DNA of 64,000 bases from DATJZH01 sp052146815 (GTDB lineage: Bacteria; Actinomycetota; Actinomycetes; Streptosporangiales; Streptosporangiaceae): assembly GCA_052146815.1 (NCBI GenBank), contig JBKQMG010000134.1:34281-98280 (forward strand), in the 5' to 3' direction. The notes under the pieces were generated by a model. It was not told the origin of the DNA. It did not search any database and saw only the letters and a list, made by a program, of their open reading frames with translations. The position numbers were made by a program, and so were the translations under genes. Below, one piece after another: positions 33,769 through 42,283 of the stretch. Each line of letters opens with the position of its first letter. The stretch's first letter is position 1.

Positions 33769-33969
33769 GCTGGCAGGCTTCTGGGCGGGCTGGGCTCATG
33801 GTCCGTGCGCTGGTGGCGAGCGCAGACGGTGGTTCCGTGCACTCATAGCAGGCGCAGAGACGGCTTAGAGGGTGGCCTGCGGCTGGGCGCCGATGATGAA
33901 GGTCATAGGGCCTCAGCCGCGCCGTTCGGGGATCGGGGAGGCACCGCGCCAGCCCACCCCGGAGTTGAG

Positions 33970-34569
33970 ATGAACGGCATAACCTCCAGCACCGCGCTGT
34001 GGTACGCCAGCCGCGCCACCGGCGTGGTCGCGCTGGTACTCCTGACGGCGGTCATGGTCCTCGGCATCCTGGTCAACCGCCAGCGGCGGCTGCCCGGCCT
34101 GCCGCGCTTCGCGGGCACGAGCCTGCACCGCAGCGTTTCCCTGCTGTCGGTCATCTTCGTCGCCGTGCACGTCGCGACGGCAATCGCCGATCCCTACGTG
34201 AGCATCCGCGCGGTCGCCGCGATTATCCCGTTCACCTCGTCCTACGAGCCGCTCTGGCTGGGCCTCGGCGCGCTGGCTCTCGACATGATGATCGCGCTGA
34301 TCGTCACCAGCCTGCTGCGGGGCCGGATCAGCCGCCGCACCTGGCGCGGCGTGCACTGGCTGGCGTACGCCTGCTGGCCGGTCGCGTTCCTGCACGGGAT
34401 CACCAGCAGTACCGATCTGCAGCACGGCCGCCTGCTTGATCTGGCCATCGCCTGCTGCGCCGTGGTCGCGGCGGCCCTGCTCTGGCGCCTCGCGGGCAGA
34501 GCGTCCGCGCCGCCCGGAGCCGGGCGCCCGGCCCGGATCCTCCCTCGTGAGAAAGCTGAGGTCCGATGA
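33970..34569 (+). CDS. Ferric reductase-like membrane cytochrome b
   Basis: 199 residues from ATG 33970. Six helices; paired histidines sit in SLHRSVSLLSVIFVAVHVAT (helix 3) and in RGVHWLAYACWPVAFLHGIT (helix 5), the arrangement that binds two b-type hemes across the membrane in ferric-reductase-like domains. It would carry electrons from the cytosolic NuoF-like/ferredoxin pair to an outer flavin protein. Its stop overlaps the NuoF-like start (ATGA). The frame extends upstream without similarity. Confidence 0.87.
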   Translation: MNGITSSTALWYASRATGVVALVLLTAVMVLGILVNRQRRLPGLPRFAGTSLHRSVSLLSVIFVAVHVATAIADPYVSIRAVAAIIPFTSSYEPLWLGLGALALDMMIALIVTSLLRGRISRRTWRGVHWLAYACWPVAFLHGITSSTDLQHGRLLDLAIACCAVVAAALLWRLAGRASAPPGAGRPARILPREKAEVR

Positions 34570-35921
34570 CCACCGACTGTTCCACCGTGCCGGGCGAGAC
34601 CCGGGCACCCGGTCTGACCAGAGAGCCCCCCGTCACCGGCGCGCCTGGCCAGGCCCCGCGGCCGGCCGCTCGCCAGCTACCGCGCCTGCTGCCCGCCGGG
34701 GCCGGCCCGGCTGACCTGCGCGCACACCTTCGGGCACTCGGCCCGCTGGCCTACCGCGGAGGCCCTGGCATCCTGACCGGCGCCATCGAGGCGGCCGGCC
34801 TGACCGGCCGGGGCGGCGCGGCCTTCCCGGTGCACCGCAAGCTGTCGGCTGTGACGCGGGCGGGCCGCCGCCCCGTCGTCGTGGCCAACGGCGCGGAAGG
34901 CGAGCCCCTCAGCCGCAAGGACCAGACACTGCTCTGGCAGTCACCGCACCTGGTGCTGGACGGGCTGCAACTGGCGTCAGAGGCGGTCGGCGCCCGGTCA
35001 GTCGGCCTCTACGTGCACCGCAATGCCGCGCTGCGCCAGCAACTGGCCACCGCGCTGGCGCAGCGGGCGGCCGCGGGCGTCGACCGGACGGCGGTCGAGC
35101 TGATCGAGGCCCCCGGCCGGTTCCTGTCCGGCGAGGAGTCGGCCCTGGTGAGTGTCCTCAACGGCGACGGGGCCCGGCCCGGCTTCAAGCAGCCGCCGGT
35201 TTACCAGAAGGGCGTCGGCGGCCAGCCGACACTCGTGCAGAACGTCGAGACGCTCGCGCACATTGCCCTGATCGCCCGGTTCGGCCCGCAGTGGTTCCGG
35301 GCCCTCGGAACATCAGACGAGCCGGGCAGCATGCTCTGCACGGTGCTGCAGGCAGACGGCAGCAGCACTGTTCTCGAGGCAGTTCTCGGAACGCCGCTGA
35401 CCGAACTGCTGGCCCTGGACGGCAACGTGCAGGCGGTGCTGTCGGGCGGCTATCACGGGGCGTGGCTGGAGCCCGCCGCTGCCCGTCGTCTGTCCCTGCG
35501 CAACGCCGACCTGAAGCCGGCGGGCGGGTTTGTCGGCGCGGGCGTGCTGGCCGCGCTGCCCGCCGACCGATGTGGTGTGACCGAGACCGCCCGAGTGACG
35601 CGGTACCTGGCGGTCGAGTCCGCTGGCCAGTGCGGTCCGTGCGTGAACGGCCTGCCCCGCATGGCCACCGCGCTTGCCGAACTGGCCGCGCCCGCTCCCG
35701 ACCCCGCGATCCTGGCTGACCTGCGGCGCTGGGCGGGCCTGGTCGTGGGCCGCGGCGCGTGCCATCACCCGGACGGCACCGTCCGGTTCGTGCGCAGTGC
35801 CCTGACCGTGTTCGCCGCCGAGATTGACCGGCACATCCAGGGCTTCTGCACGGCGACTACTTCCGCGCCCTTCCTGCCGCTGCCCCGCGCGGCCAGCGTC
35901 GGCCCGGCCGGCTGGAGATGA
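34566..35921 (+). CDS. NuoF-like NADH dehydrogenase flavin/Fe-S protein
   Basis: 451 residues. The FMN/NADH domain has GLTGRGGAAFPVHRKLSAV and VVVANGAEGEPLSRKDQTLL, then ELIEAPGRFLSGEESALVSV and KGVGGQPTLVQNVETLAHIA; an SLBB domain follows (VLEAVLGTPLTELLALDGNV); the C-terminal [4Fe-4S] site is ESAGQCGPCVNGLPRMATAL with GRGACHHPDGTVRF. These features equal complex I subunit NuoF and NAD(P)-dependent hydrogenase subunits. It would oxidise NAD(P)H and feed the ferredoxin and the membrane cytochrome b. It is in one operon with both. Confidence 0.9.
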   Translation: MTTDCSTVPGETRAPGLTREPPVTGAPGQAPRPAARQLPRLLPAGAGPADLRAHLRALGPLAYRGGPGILTGAIEAAGLTGRGGAAFPVHRKLSAVTRAGRRPVVVANGAEGEPLSRKDQTLLWQSPHLVLDGLQLASEAVGARSVGLYVHRNAALRQQLATALAQRAAAGVDRTAVELIEAPGRFLSGEESALVSVLNGDGARPGFKQPPVYQKGVGGQPTLVQNVETLAHIALIARFGPQWFRALGTSDEPGSMLCTVLQADGSSTVLEAVLGTPLTELLALDGNVQAVLSGGYHGAWLEPAAARRLSLRNADLKPAGGFVGAGVLAALPADRCGVTETARVTRYLAVESAGQCGPCVNGLPRMATALAELAAPAPDPAILADLRRWAGLVVGRGACHHPDGTVRFVRSALTVFAAEIDRHIQGFCTATTSAPFLPLPRAASVGPAGWR

Positions 35922-35928
35922 GCATCTG

Positions 35929-36141
35929 ATGAACCAGATCCTGAAGGTCAACCCGATCGCGTGCTCGGGCCACGGCCTGTGCGCCGAACTGCTGCCCGAG
36001 CTCATCACGCTCGACGAATGGGGCTACCCGATCCTCGACGGACGGCCGGTCCCGCGCGGCCTCGGCCGGCACGCCCGGCGGGCCGTGACCAACTGCCCCG
36101 CGCTGGCGCTGCGCCTGGCGCGGCCCGACGGCCGGGGCTGA
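35929..36141 (+). CDS. Ferredoxin, 3Fe-4S type
   Basis: 70 residues from ATG 35929, 8 bases after the NuoF-like stop. Three Cys ligands are visible: ACSGHGLC gives a Cys-x5-Cys pair, and NCPALAL gives the distal Cys-Pro. The second position of a 4Fe cluster is Gly or His, as in the single [3Fe-4S] ferredoxins of actinobacteria. It is probably the electron acceptor of the NuoF-like protein and donor to the cytochrome b. Confidence 0.9.
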   Translation: MNQILKVNPIACSGHGLCAELLPELITLDEWGYPILDGRPVPRGLGRHARRAVTNCPALALRLARPDGRG

Positions 36142-36171
36142 GACCTGCGGCGCGCCCGCAGTCACCGGAGT

Positions 36172-36194
36172 TCAGAAGAATCTCAGAACTTCCG
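36172..36194 (+). promoter_or_regulatory. Putative autoregulatory site of response regulator
   Basis: Two exact TCAGAA hexamers start at 36172 and 36183, 11 bases apart, followed by CTTCCG. The block ends 39 bases before the regulator ATG. It shares 19 of 23 bases with 30292-30314. Such spacing fits a dimer of an OmpR/PhoB-type winged-helix regulator on one face of DNA. Confidence 0.6.
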
Positions 36195-36233
36195 CATACT
36201 TTCTGTGGAGGAGTGTCGAGCAGACTGGGAACC

Positions 36234-36992
36234 ATGATGAGCGTGGCAGAACCAGCACAGGCCGGCCAGGAGGGGCGCGAGCCCGCCCTCGGACGCGCGG
36301 ACGGGACGCCGGTCCGGGTGCTGGTTGTCGACGACGAGCCCAGCCTGGCCGAGCTCCTGGCCAGCGTGCTGCGCTACGAAGGCTGGGAGATCCGCACGGC
36401 CGGCGACGGCGCGAGCGCGGTCCGCACAGCCCGCGACTTCGAGCCCGACGCCATCGTGCTCGACATCATGCTGCCCGACTTCGACGGGCTCGAAGTACTC
36501 CGGCGCGTGCGCGTGATCCAGCCGAACGTGTGCGTGCTGTTCCTGACCGCGCGCGACGCGGTGGAAGACCGGGTCAGCGGGATCACCGCGGGCGGCGACG
36601 ACTACGTCACCAAGCCGTTCAGCCTGGAGGAAGTGCTGGCGCGGCTGCGCGGGCTGCTGCGCCGCGCGGGCATCGCCCGGACCCGCAGCGGCACCGAGCT
36701 GACCGTCGGTGACCTGACCATGGACGAGGACGCCCGCGAGGTCCGGCGCGGCGGCCAGCTGATCGAGCTGACGGCGACCGAGTTCGAGCTGCTGCGCTTC
36801 CTGATGCGCAACCCCCGGCGGGTGCTGTCCAAGGCCCAGATTCTGGACCGGGTCTGGAATTACGACTTCGGCGGCCAGGCCCATGTCGTCGAGCTCTACA
36901 TCAGCTACCTGCGCAAGAAGATCGACGCCGACCGCGAGCCGCTCATCCACACGGTTCGCGGTGTCGGCTATGTCCTCAAGCCATCGAGCTGA
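36234..36992 (+). CDS. OmpR/PhoB-family response regulator
   Basis: 252 residues from ATG 36234. Receiver domain: VLVVDDEPSLAELLASVLRY (acidic pair), AIVLDIMLPDFDGLEVLRRV (phospho-Asp), FLTARDAVEDRVSGITAGGD and DYVTKPFSLEEVLARL (Lys). The winged-helix domain has LTVGDLTMDEDAREVRRGGQ, LTATEFELLRFLMRNPRRVL and GGQAHVVELYISYLRKKID. It is close to Mycobacterium TcrA/TrcR-type regulators. It probably binds the direct repeats in front of itself and of the Ser-rich/apbE genes. The kinase follows after three bases. Confidence 0.93.
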   Translation: MMSVAEPAQAGQEGREPALGRADGTPVRVLVVDDEPSLAELLASVLRYEGWEIRTAGDGASAVRTARDFEPDAIVLDIMLPDFDGLEVLRRVRVIQPNVCVLFLTARDAVEDRVSGITAGGDDYVTKPFSLEEVLARLRGLLRRAGIARTRSGTELTVGDLTMDEDAREVRRGGQLIELTATEFELLRFLMRNPRRVLSKAQILDRVWNYDFGGQAHVVELYISYLRKKIDADREPLIHTVRGVGYVLKPSS

Positions 36993-36995
36993 CAC

Positions 36996-38642
36996 ATGTC
37001 CAACGGCCGGGCGGCGGACGGAACCGCCAGAGATCTAGCAGGCGAAACGGGGGCCGCGCCTGACGGTCGGCTCAGTCGCGGAATGAGCCGCTGGCTAGCC
37101 GCACGCACGCTGCGCGGCCGGCTGATTGCCGGACTGCTGGTCCTGCTCGCGCTGGCCTGCGCGACGGTCGGCGCCGTCACCTATGCCCACCTGCATTCCG
37201 TCCTGGTCGGCCAGCTCAACCAGGAGCTAGTCGACGCCAGCCAGCAATACGCCCACTGCTTGAGCCCGCCTCCGCCGGACGGCGGCGATCACGGCGGACC
37301 GGGCATCGGCGATGGCGGTGCGGGCGATGGTGACGTTGACAACCCTACGGCGCACCAGAACTCACCGGCTGACTGTGCTCAGCAGCAGGGCCCCGGCACG
37401 TTCAGCGCCACGATCGCGAGCGGCGGAGTCAAAGGCCATTACCTGCTGACCAGTGCCGGTAATGACAACAACCAGTGCTATCTGTCCGATGAAGACCGGG
37501 GGCAGCTCACTCAGCTTCCGGCGAACGGGAAACCGCACGCAGTAACGCTGTCCTCCTATGGCCCCTACCAGGTCATGGCATCCCGGACAGACAGCGGCGT
37601 CTATGTCGTCGGGCTCCCGCTCGACTCAGTCAGCAACACCCTGCAGCAGGTGGCCGTGGAAGAGCTGGCCGTCTTCGCGGCCGCCCTGGTGCTGGCCGGC
37701 GCGCTTGGCACCGCGTGGGTGCGGCTTTCGCTGCGGCCGCTGCGCCGGGTGGCCGCCACCGCCGCCCGGGTGACCGAGCTCCCGCTCGGCACCGGGGACG
37801 TGGCGCTGCCCGACCGGGTGCCCGACGCCAATCCCAAGACCGAGGTCGGCCAGGTCGGCGCCGCCTTTAACCGCATGCTCGGCCACGTCGAGTCCGCACT
37901 GTCCCGCCGGGCGGCCAGCGAGTCCCGGCTGCGCCGTTTCGCTGCCGACGCCAGTCACGAGCTGCGCACTCCCCTGGCGGTGATCCGCGGCTACGCCGAG
38001 CTGGCCCGGCGCCATCCCGGCCCTGTTCCCGAGCAAGTCGCGCACGCACTGAGCCGGGTCGAGTCGGAGTCCGCCCGGATGAGCGTGCTCGTCGACGAGT
38101 TGCTGCTGCTGGCCCAGCTCGACGCGGGCCGGCCGCTCGCCAGTGAGCCCGTGGACCTGACCCGGCTGGCGATCGACGTCACCAGTGACGCGCAGGTCGC
38201 GGCACCGGGGCACCGTTGGGCCCTGGACCTGCCCGACGAGCCCGTCCTGGTCCGCGGTGACGATCATCGCCTGCATCAGGTGCTCGCCAACCTGCTCAGC
38301 AACGCGGCCAAGCACACCCCGGCGGGCACCACCGTGACAGTGGCGCTGGCCGATGCGTCACCGAGTCCCGGCATCGTGCGGATGACCGTGACCGACGACG
38401 GGCCCGGCATCCCCGCCGAGCTGCAGCCGACGCTGTTCGAGCGGTTCGTCCGCGGTGACAGCTCCCGGTCCCGGACCGCCGGCAGCACCGGGCTGGGCCT
38501 GGCGATCGTCGACGCGGTGACCACCGCGCATCGTGGCCGCGTCGAGGTGTCCAGCCACCCGGGGCAGACCCGGTTCACGATTACCCTGCCGCAGCTGACC
38601 GAGCCTGCCGCCGAGGCGGCCCCCGGCGCCATGCGCTCATAA
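36996..38642 (+). CDS. Sensor histidine kinase (HAMP-HisKA-HATPase)
   Basis: 548 residues. Helix 1 LIAGLLVLLALACATVGAVT, an outer sensor region of about 150 residues (Gly/Asp-rich, with several Cys: YAHCLSPP, DCAQQQGPG, NNQCYLSD), helix 2 ELAVFAAALVLAGALGTAWV, a HAMP linker, HisKA FAADASHELRTPLAVIRGYA (phospho-His), and HATPase N, G1 and G2 boxes NLLSNAAKHTPAG, VTDDGPGIP and STGLGLAIVDAV. It phosphorylates the regulator encoded directly upstream. The three outer cysteines could sense redox state, which would suit the neighbouring electron-transfer genes; this is inference. Confidence 0.93.
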   Translation: MSNGRAADGTARDLAGETGAAPDGRLSRGMSRWLAARTLRGRLIAGLLVLLALACATVGAVTYAHLHSVLVGQLNQELVDASQQYAHCLSPPPPDGGDHGGPGIGDGGAGDGDVDNPTAHQNSPADCAQQQGPGTFSATIASGGVKGHYLLTSAGNDNNQCYLSDEDRGQLTQLPANGKPHAVTLSSYGPYQVMASRTDSGVYVVGLPLDSVSNTLQQVAVEELAVFAAALVLAGALGTAWVRLSLRPLRRVAATAARVTELPLGTGDVALPDRVPDANPKTEVGQVGAAFNRMLGHVESALSRRAASESRLRRFAADASHELRTPLAVIRGYAELARRHPGPVPEQVAHALSRVESESARMSVLVDELLLLAQLDAGRPLASEPVDLTRLAIDVTSDAQVAAPGHRWALDLPDEPVLVRGDDHRLHQVLANLLSNAAKHTPAGTTVTVALADASPSPGIVRMTVTDDGPGIPAELQPTLFERFVRGDSSRSRTAGSTGLGLAIVDAVTTAHRGRVEVSSHPGQTRFTITLPQLTEPAAEAAPGAMRS

Positions 38643-38853
38643 GGACCGCCTGGCGTCACCGCAGCCCGGTACCAGCCGCGGCGCCCGCCCTCCCTCCGCA
38701 TCCGGGCGCGCAGGCCGGACGTCGAGATCCGGGCCCAGACCATCGACGGCGAGAAGATCTATAACCTCACCCGGCCGACGGGCACAAAGTAACCCGCGCC
38801 ACCTACCGGGGCCCAGGCCGGATGAGGACAGACCTGGCCGCCCCGGGTGCGGG

Positions 38854-39408
38854 CTATCGGCGGCCCGGCACATGCCGGGCCGCCAGCCGCCCGCCGCGCA
38901 GCTGCCAGACTCGCTCGCCGTCGACGACGGCAGCGGTCAGCCGCATCCCGGCCCGCTGGGCGACTCGCTCGGACGCCCGGTGCTGCGGATGAATGCGGGC
39001 GGTGATAGTCGCGACGCCGCTGCCGCGCAGCCAGCCGACCAGCGCGGCGGACGCCTCGGAGGCGAAGCCCCGCCCCTGCCAGGGCACGCCGATCACCCAG
39101 GCGACTTCCGCGGCGTGCTCGCCGCCGGCGGCCAGGGTCACTGTCGCCTGCACGGTGCCGATGGGCACACCGGTGGTGCGGAGGCGGACAATCCAGTTCA
39201 GCCACTGCTCCTGCTGTCGCTGTGACCCGGCGGCCAGCCGCCGGTACCGGCGGGCCAGCGCCTGCGGACTGGCCGGTGCGCCGCCGATGAACTCGTGCAG
39301 CCGCGCGTCCGCCAGGACCACGGCCATCTGCGCGGCGTCCTCTTCCCGCAGGGCCGCCAGGTACAGCCGGCGGGTGGTGAGGGGCGTGTCGGGCGTCAGC
39401 ACGCTCAC
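38854..39408 (-). CDS. GNAT-family acetyltransferase (RimJ-like)
   Basis: 184 residues. The start TTRRLYLAALREEDAAQMAV, the strand pair PIGTVQATVTL and AEVAWVIGVPWQGRGFASEA (acetyl-CoA motif QGRGFASEA), and the end VATITARIHPQHRASERVAQ with RAGM define a RimJ/RimL-type acetyltransferase. Target unknown. It is convergent with the histidine kinase gene; the 211-base gap holds a short open stretch ending IYNLTRPTGTK (stop 38790) that may be a relic. Confidence 0.9.
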   Translation of the reverse strand: MSVLTPDTPLTTRRLYLAALREEDAAQMAVVLADARLHEFIGGAPASPQALARRYRRLAAGSQRQQEQWLNWIVRLRTTGVPIGTVQATVTLAAGGEHAAEVAWVIGVPWQGRGFASEASAALVGWLRGSGVATITARIHPQHRASERVAQRAGMRLTAAVVDGERVWQLRGGRLAARHVPGRR

Positions 39409-39535
39409 CTCAGTTCGGGTAACGGCACCCGCGCTGTCACGGCACCGGGCAGAAACGGTACTTCCCGCGAAACGTCGCTCTCAAGAACGGCACTGCTGCC
39501 CGGCAGCGGTGCCACCTGCCAAGAAACGGTAATGC

Positions 39536-39558
39536 CCGGCGGCCGCGAGGGCCGCCGG
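39536..39558 (-). terminator. Hairpin terminator behind G1 peptidase gene
   Basis: CCGGCGGCC and GGCCGCCGG pair around a five-base loop, 25 bases past the peptidase stop on the minus strand. The upstream gap (39409-39535) carries degenerate repeats of the type AAGAAACGGTA(A/C)T..CCCG at about 39451, 39483 and 39520. Confidence 0.55.
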
Positions 39559-39582
39559 CGTAACCGCCGTGCCGGGGGAAGG

Positions 39583-40404
39583 CTAGTTGGACCTGATCCA
39601 GGTGTTGCTGAATGAGCCCCCGCTGATGCCGCTGGTCGAGTCCTTTTCCCGGCCGCTGTTGTCGATCATGGTGATCTCGGTGGGGCTCTCGCTGCCCAGC
39701 GCCACGCCGTTGGCGGTGCTGCCGGTGTAGCTGACGGTGCCGAAGTCGGCGAGCGGAAGGACGCCGGTGTTCGACGAAGGCGCCTCGGTGATCACTTCCG
39801 CGGAGGAACGGACCAGGCCGGCCTGATTCTTGACGATCGTCTGGGTCCAGCCCTTGCTGGTGTCCTTCAGCACGAGGGTGTAGGTCTCGCTGCCGGAGAA
39901 CGTGACCGACGCCGTCATGTGGTCATGAGGGGAAACCGGGTTGGAGAAGTTCACCGGGTAGGCGGGATACATCTCGTACCAGCCGTAATAATCCGGGGTG
40001 CGGCCCGCGCAGTCGGAGTCCGTGCCCGTCTGCTCGACCGAGTCGCTGTTGTAGCCGTCCAGCCCGACCCAGAACGCGGCGTACTTGTCAGAATTCGACG
40101 TGCACTTGGCAGTCGGCTCGGTCCAGCTGGCCGAGACGCTGCTGAAGGAGCCGTTGCCGCCGGTCGCGGCGTAGCCAGACCAGTTGGTGCTCTCCGCTGA
40201 GGCGGCCCGGCCGTGGCTGTCGGCACGCGCCGCGCCGGCCGGCCTGATCATGAGACCGCCGGGCTGGAACCCGTGCCGGACGACCGGATGATGCAGAGCC
40301 GGGTGAACGGCCTGCGTCGATGCGGACGCAGGGCCGGCGGCGGCGAGCATCGATCCGAGGGCGAGGGCGAGAGTCGCGACAGGAATGCACCAGCGACGAA
40401 CCAT
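39583..40404 (-). CDS. G1-family glutamic endopeptidase (eqolisin), secreted
   Basis: 273 residues. A signal peptide ends near residue 28 (LAAAGPASAS) and a propeptide of about 45 residues follows. The mature domain starts at STNWSGYAATGGNGSFSSVS, the G1/A4 peptidase signature, with AAFWVGLDGYNSDSVEQTGT (catalytic Gln at 125) and SSAEVITEAPSS (catalytic Glu, 203 or 207). These acid peptidases, first known from fungi, use a Gln/Glu pair and work at low pH. It is secreted and probably degrades protein outside the cell. The 340-base gap upstream has no gene and should contain its promoter. Confidence 0.9.
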   Translation of the reverse strand: MVRRWCIPVATLALALGSMLAAAGPASASTQAVHPALHHPVVRHGFQPGGLMIRPAGAARADSHGRAASAESTNWSGYAATGGNGSFSSVSASWTEPTAKCTSNSDKYAAFWVGLDGYNSDSVEQTGTDSDCAGRTPDYYGWYEMYPAYPVNFSNPVSPHDHMTASVTFSGSETYTLVLKDTSKGWTQTIVKNQAGLVRSSAEVITEAPSSNTGVLPLADFGTVSYTGSTANGVALGSESPTEITMIDNSGREKDSTSGISGGSFSNTWIRSN

Positions 40405-40740
40405 ACGGAACTCCTTCGGCCTTATCGGGCCGGTCCGGGTAACTAGGTACGCCGGGGGTAGCTCGCGCCGGAAATGATAGTAATGAGCCGGACCTGCAGG
40501 GCATCGCCGTGAACGTACATTGACCTAGAGTCAACGTGAAACCAATTGACAGTAAAGGTTCAGCAAAGTCGTCGACTCTGCGAAACCGATTCATAACTCT
40601 GTGCGTCTCACCTTAATCGCCCGGCTCAGCTGTCTCCGCGCCGACGTTGAGCGGAACGGCGCTGAATTCGCGATCTTGCCTTGCGCGGACCCGGCCGCCG
40701 GGGCGTACCGTGAGATCCTGCGAGCCCAGAGGAGTCGCCC

Positions 40741-41478
40741 GTGCCGCTTCCCGTCGCTCCCGAGCGCAACAATCGCTTCGCCCAGCGCCTGTTTGCTCCC
40801 CTGCCCGCGCGATACGACCGGCTGGAAGAGCTGCTGTCCTTCGGCCAGAACGCCCGATGGCGGCGGGCGATGGTCGATCAGGTCCTGCGCACGGCAGGCG
40901 GGACGGTCCTCGACGTCGCCTCCGGGACAGCCGGGGTCGCGCTGCAGATCGCGGCGCGGACGAACGCCCGCGTCGTCGGCCTTGACCTGACCGAGCAGAT
41001 GCTCAGGGAGGGCCAGCGCAATGTCGCGGCTTCCGGGCACGCCGATCGCGTCACCCTGGTCGCCGGGCGCGCCGAGCAGCTGCCGTTTCCCGACGCCGCG
41101 TTCGACGCCCTGACGTTCACCTACCTGCTGCGCTACGTAGCCGACCCGCAGGAGACCCTGCGTGAGCTGGCCAGGGTGGTCCGGCCCGGCGGGCGCGTGG
41201 CCAGCCTGGAGTTCAGCGTTCCGCCGTCAGCGTTCTGGCGGTTCTGGTGGACCCTGTACACCCGGCTCCTGCTGCCGGCCGGCGGCCTGCTCGGCGGCGG
41301 CCCGCAGTGGTTCACCGTAGGGCGGTTCCTCGGGCCGAACATCACCGCCCACTATCAGCGGTACCCCATCGCCTGGACAGTCGAGGCGTGGCGGGAAGCG
41401 GGGTTCGAGCAGGTCGGCTTCCGGGTGATGAGCCTCGGCGGGGGCCTAGTGGTGTGGGGAACCCGGGCAGGTGACTGA
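40741..41478 (+). CDS. UbiE/MenG-like SAM-dependent methyltransferase
   Basis: 245 residues from GTG 40741. It has the UbiE pattern: NRFAQRLFAPLPARYDRLEE, the SAM motif GTVLDVASGTAGVALQIAAR, VVGLDLTEQMLREGQRN, AEQLPFPDAAFDALTFTYLL and LARVVRPGGRVASLEFSVPP, with HYQRYPIAWTVEAWREAGF near the end. UbiE/MenG methylates demethylmenaquinone. The coupled membrane protein downstream resembles UbiA enzymes, so a quinone or isoprenoid-quinol substrate is likely. Whether this is the main menaquinone methyltransferase cannot be told here. Confidence 0.85.
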   Translation: MPLPVAPERNNRFAQRLFAPLPARYDRLEELLSFGQNARWRRAMVDQVLRTAGGTVLDVASGTAGVALQIAARTNARVVGLDLTEQMLREGQRNVAASGHADRVTLVAGRAEQLPFPDAAFDALTFTYLLRYVADPQETLRELARVVRPGGRVASLEFSVPPSAFWRFWWTLYTRLLLPAGGLLGGGPQWFTVGRFLGPNITAHYQRYPIAWTVEAWREAGFEQVGFRVMSLGGGLVVWGTRAGD

Positions 41479-42283
41479 CGGCCGCGCCGCCCGGCCGGCC
41501 GCCGCCGCGGAACCGGCCGCTGATCCGGCGACTGAGACGGCGGCCGAGGCAGCCGGGGAATCGGCGCGGCCGGCGTACTACGCGGCACGCTCGGGCGGCT
41601 GGCGCGACTGGTGGACCCTGCTGCATCCGCCCTACACGGCGTGGCACCTGTCGTACGTGGTGATCGGCGCGGCGCTCGCCCCGCATGTCACGCTCGCCCC
41701 GCTGATCGCCGCGGTGGCCGCGTTCTTCCTGGCGGTCGGCGTCGCGGCGCATGCGCTCGACGAACTGCACGGGCGCCCGCTGCACACGCAGATCCCGGCG
41801 GCCGCCCTCCTCAGCGTGTCCGTGGTCGGCCTGGCCGTGGCGTTCGGCATCGGCGTCTACGGCATCTCCAAGGCCGGCTGGCTGCTGGTGCCGTTCCTGA
41901 TCGTCGGCCCGCTGCTGGTCATCGCCTACAACGCCGAGCTGTTCGGCGGCATCGTGCACACCGACTGGGGGTTCGCCGCGGCCTGGGGGGCCTTCCCCGT
42001 CCTGACCGGATACGTGGCCGAGACCGGCCGCCTGGCCATCGCGCCGGTACTCGCGGCGGCGGCGGCGTTCGCGCTGTCACTGGCCCAGCGGCGGCTGAGC
42101 ACGCCGGCCCGCACGCTGCGCCGCCGCACCGTGCAGGTCACCGGCAGCATGACGCTGGCCGGCGGGGAAGTGACTGAGCTCGACGCGCAGCGGCTGCTGG
42201 CGCCGCTGGAGAACGCGCTGCGCGCCATGTCCTGGGGCATCGTCCTGCTCGCGGCCGCGCTCGCCGTGGCCCGCCTGAGATAG
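41471..42283 (+). CDS. UbiA-like integral membrane protein
   Basis: 270 residues from GTG 41471, overlapping the methyltransferase stop. After an Ala/Glu-rich N terminus (residues 1-40), about seven helices follow. WWTLLHPPYTAWHLSYVVIG and AAHALDELHGRPLHTQIP sit where UbiA prenyltransferases have the first Asp-rich motif (NxxxD), here HALDELHGRP, a weaker form. YNAELFGGIVHTDWGFA and ERTLRRRTVQ-like basic loops follow. It may be a divergent or non-catalytic UbiA-fold protein working with the methyltransferase in quinone metabolism; moderate certainty. Confidence 0.6.
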   Translation: MTDGRAARPAAAAEPAADPATETAAEAAGESARPAYYAARSGGWRDWWTLLHPPYTAWHLSYVVIGAALAPHVTLAPLIAAVAAFFLAVGVAAHALDELHGRPLHTQIPAAALLSVSVVGLAVAFGIGVYGISKAGWLLVPFLIVGPLLVIAYNAELFGGIVHTDWGFAAAWGAFPVLTGYVAETGRLAIAPVLAAAAAFALSLAQRRLSTPARTLRRRTVQVTGSMTLAGGEVTELDAQRLLAPLENALRAMSWGIVLLAAALAVARLR

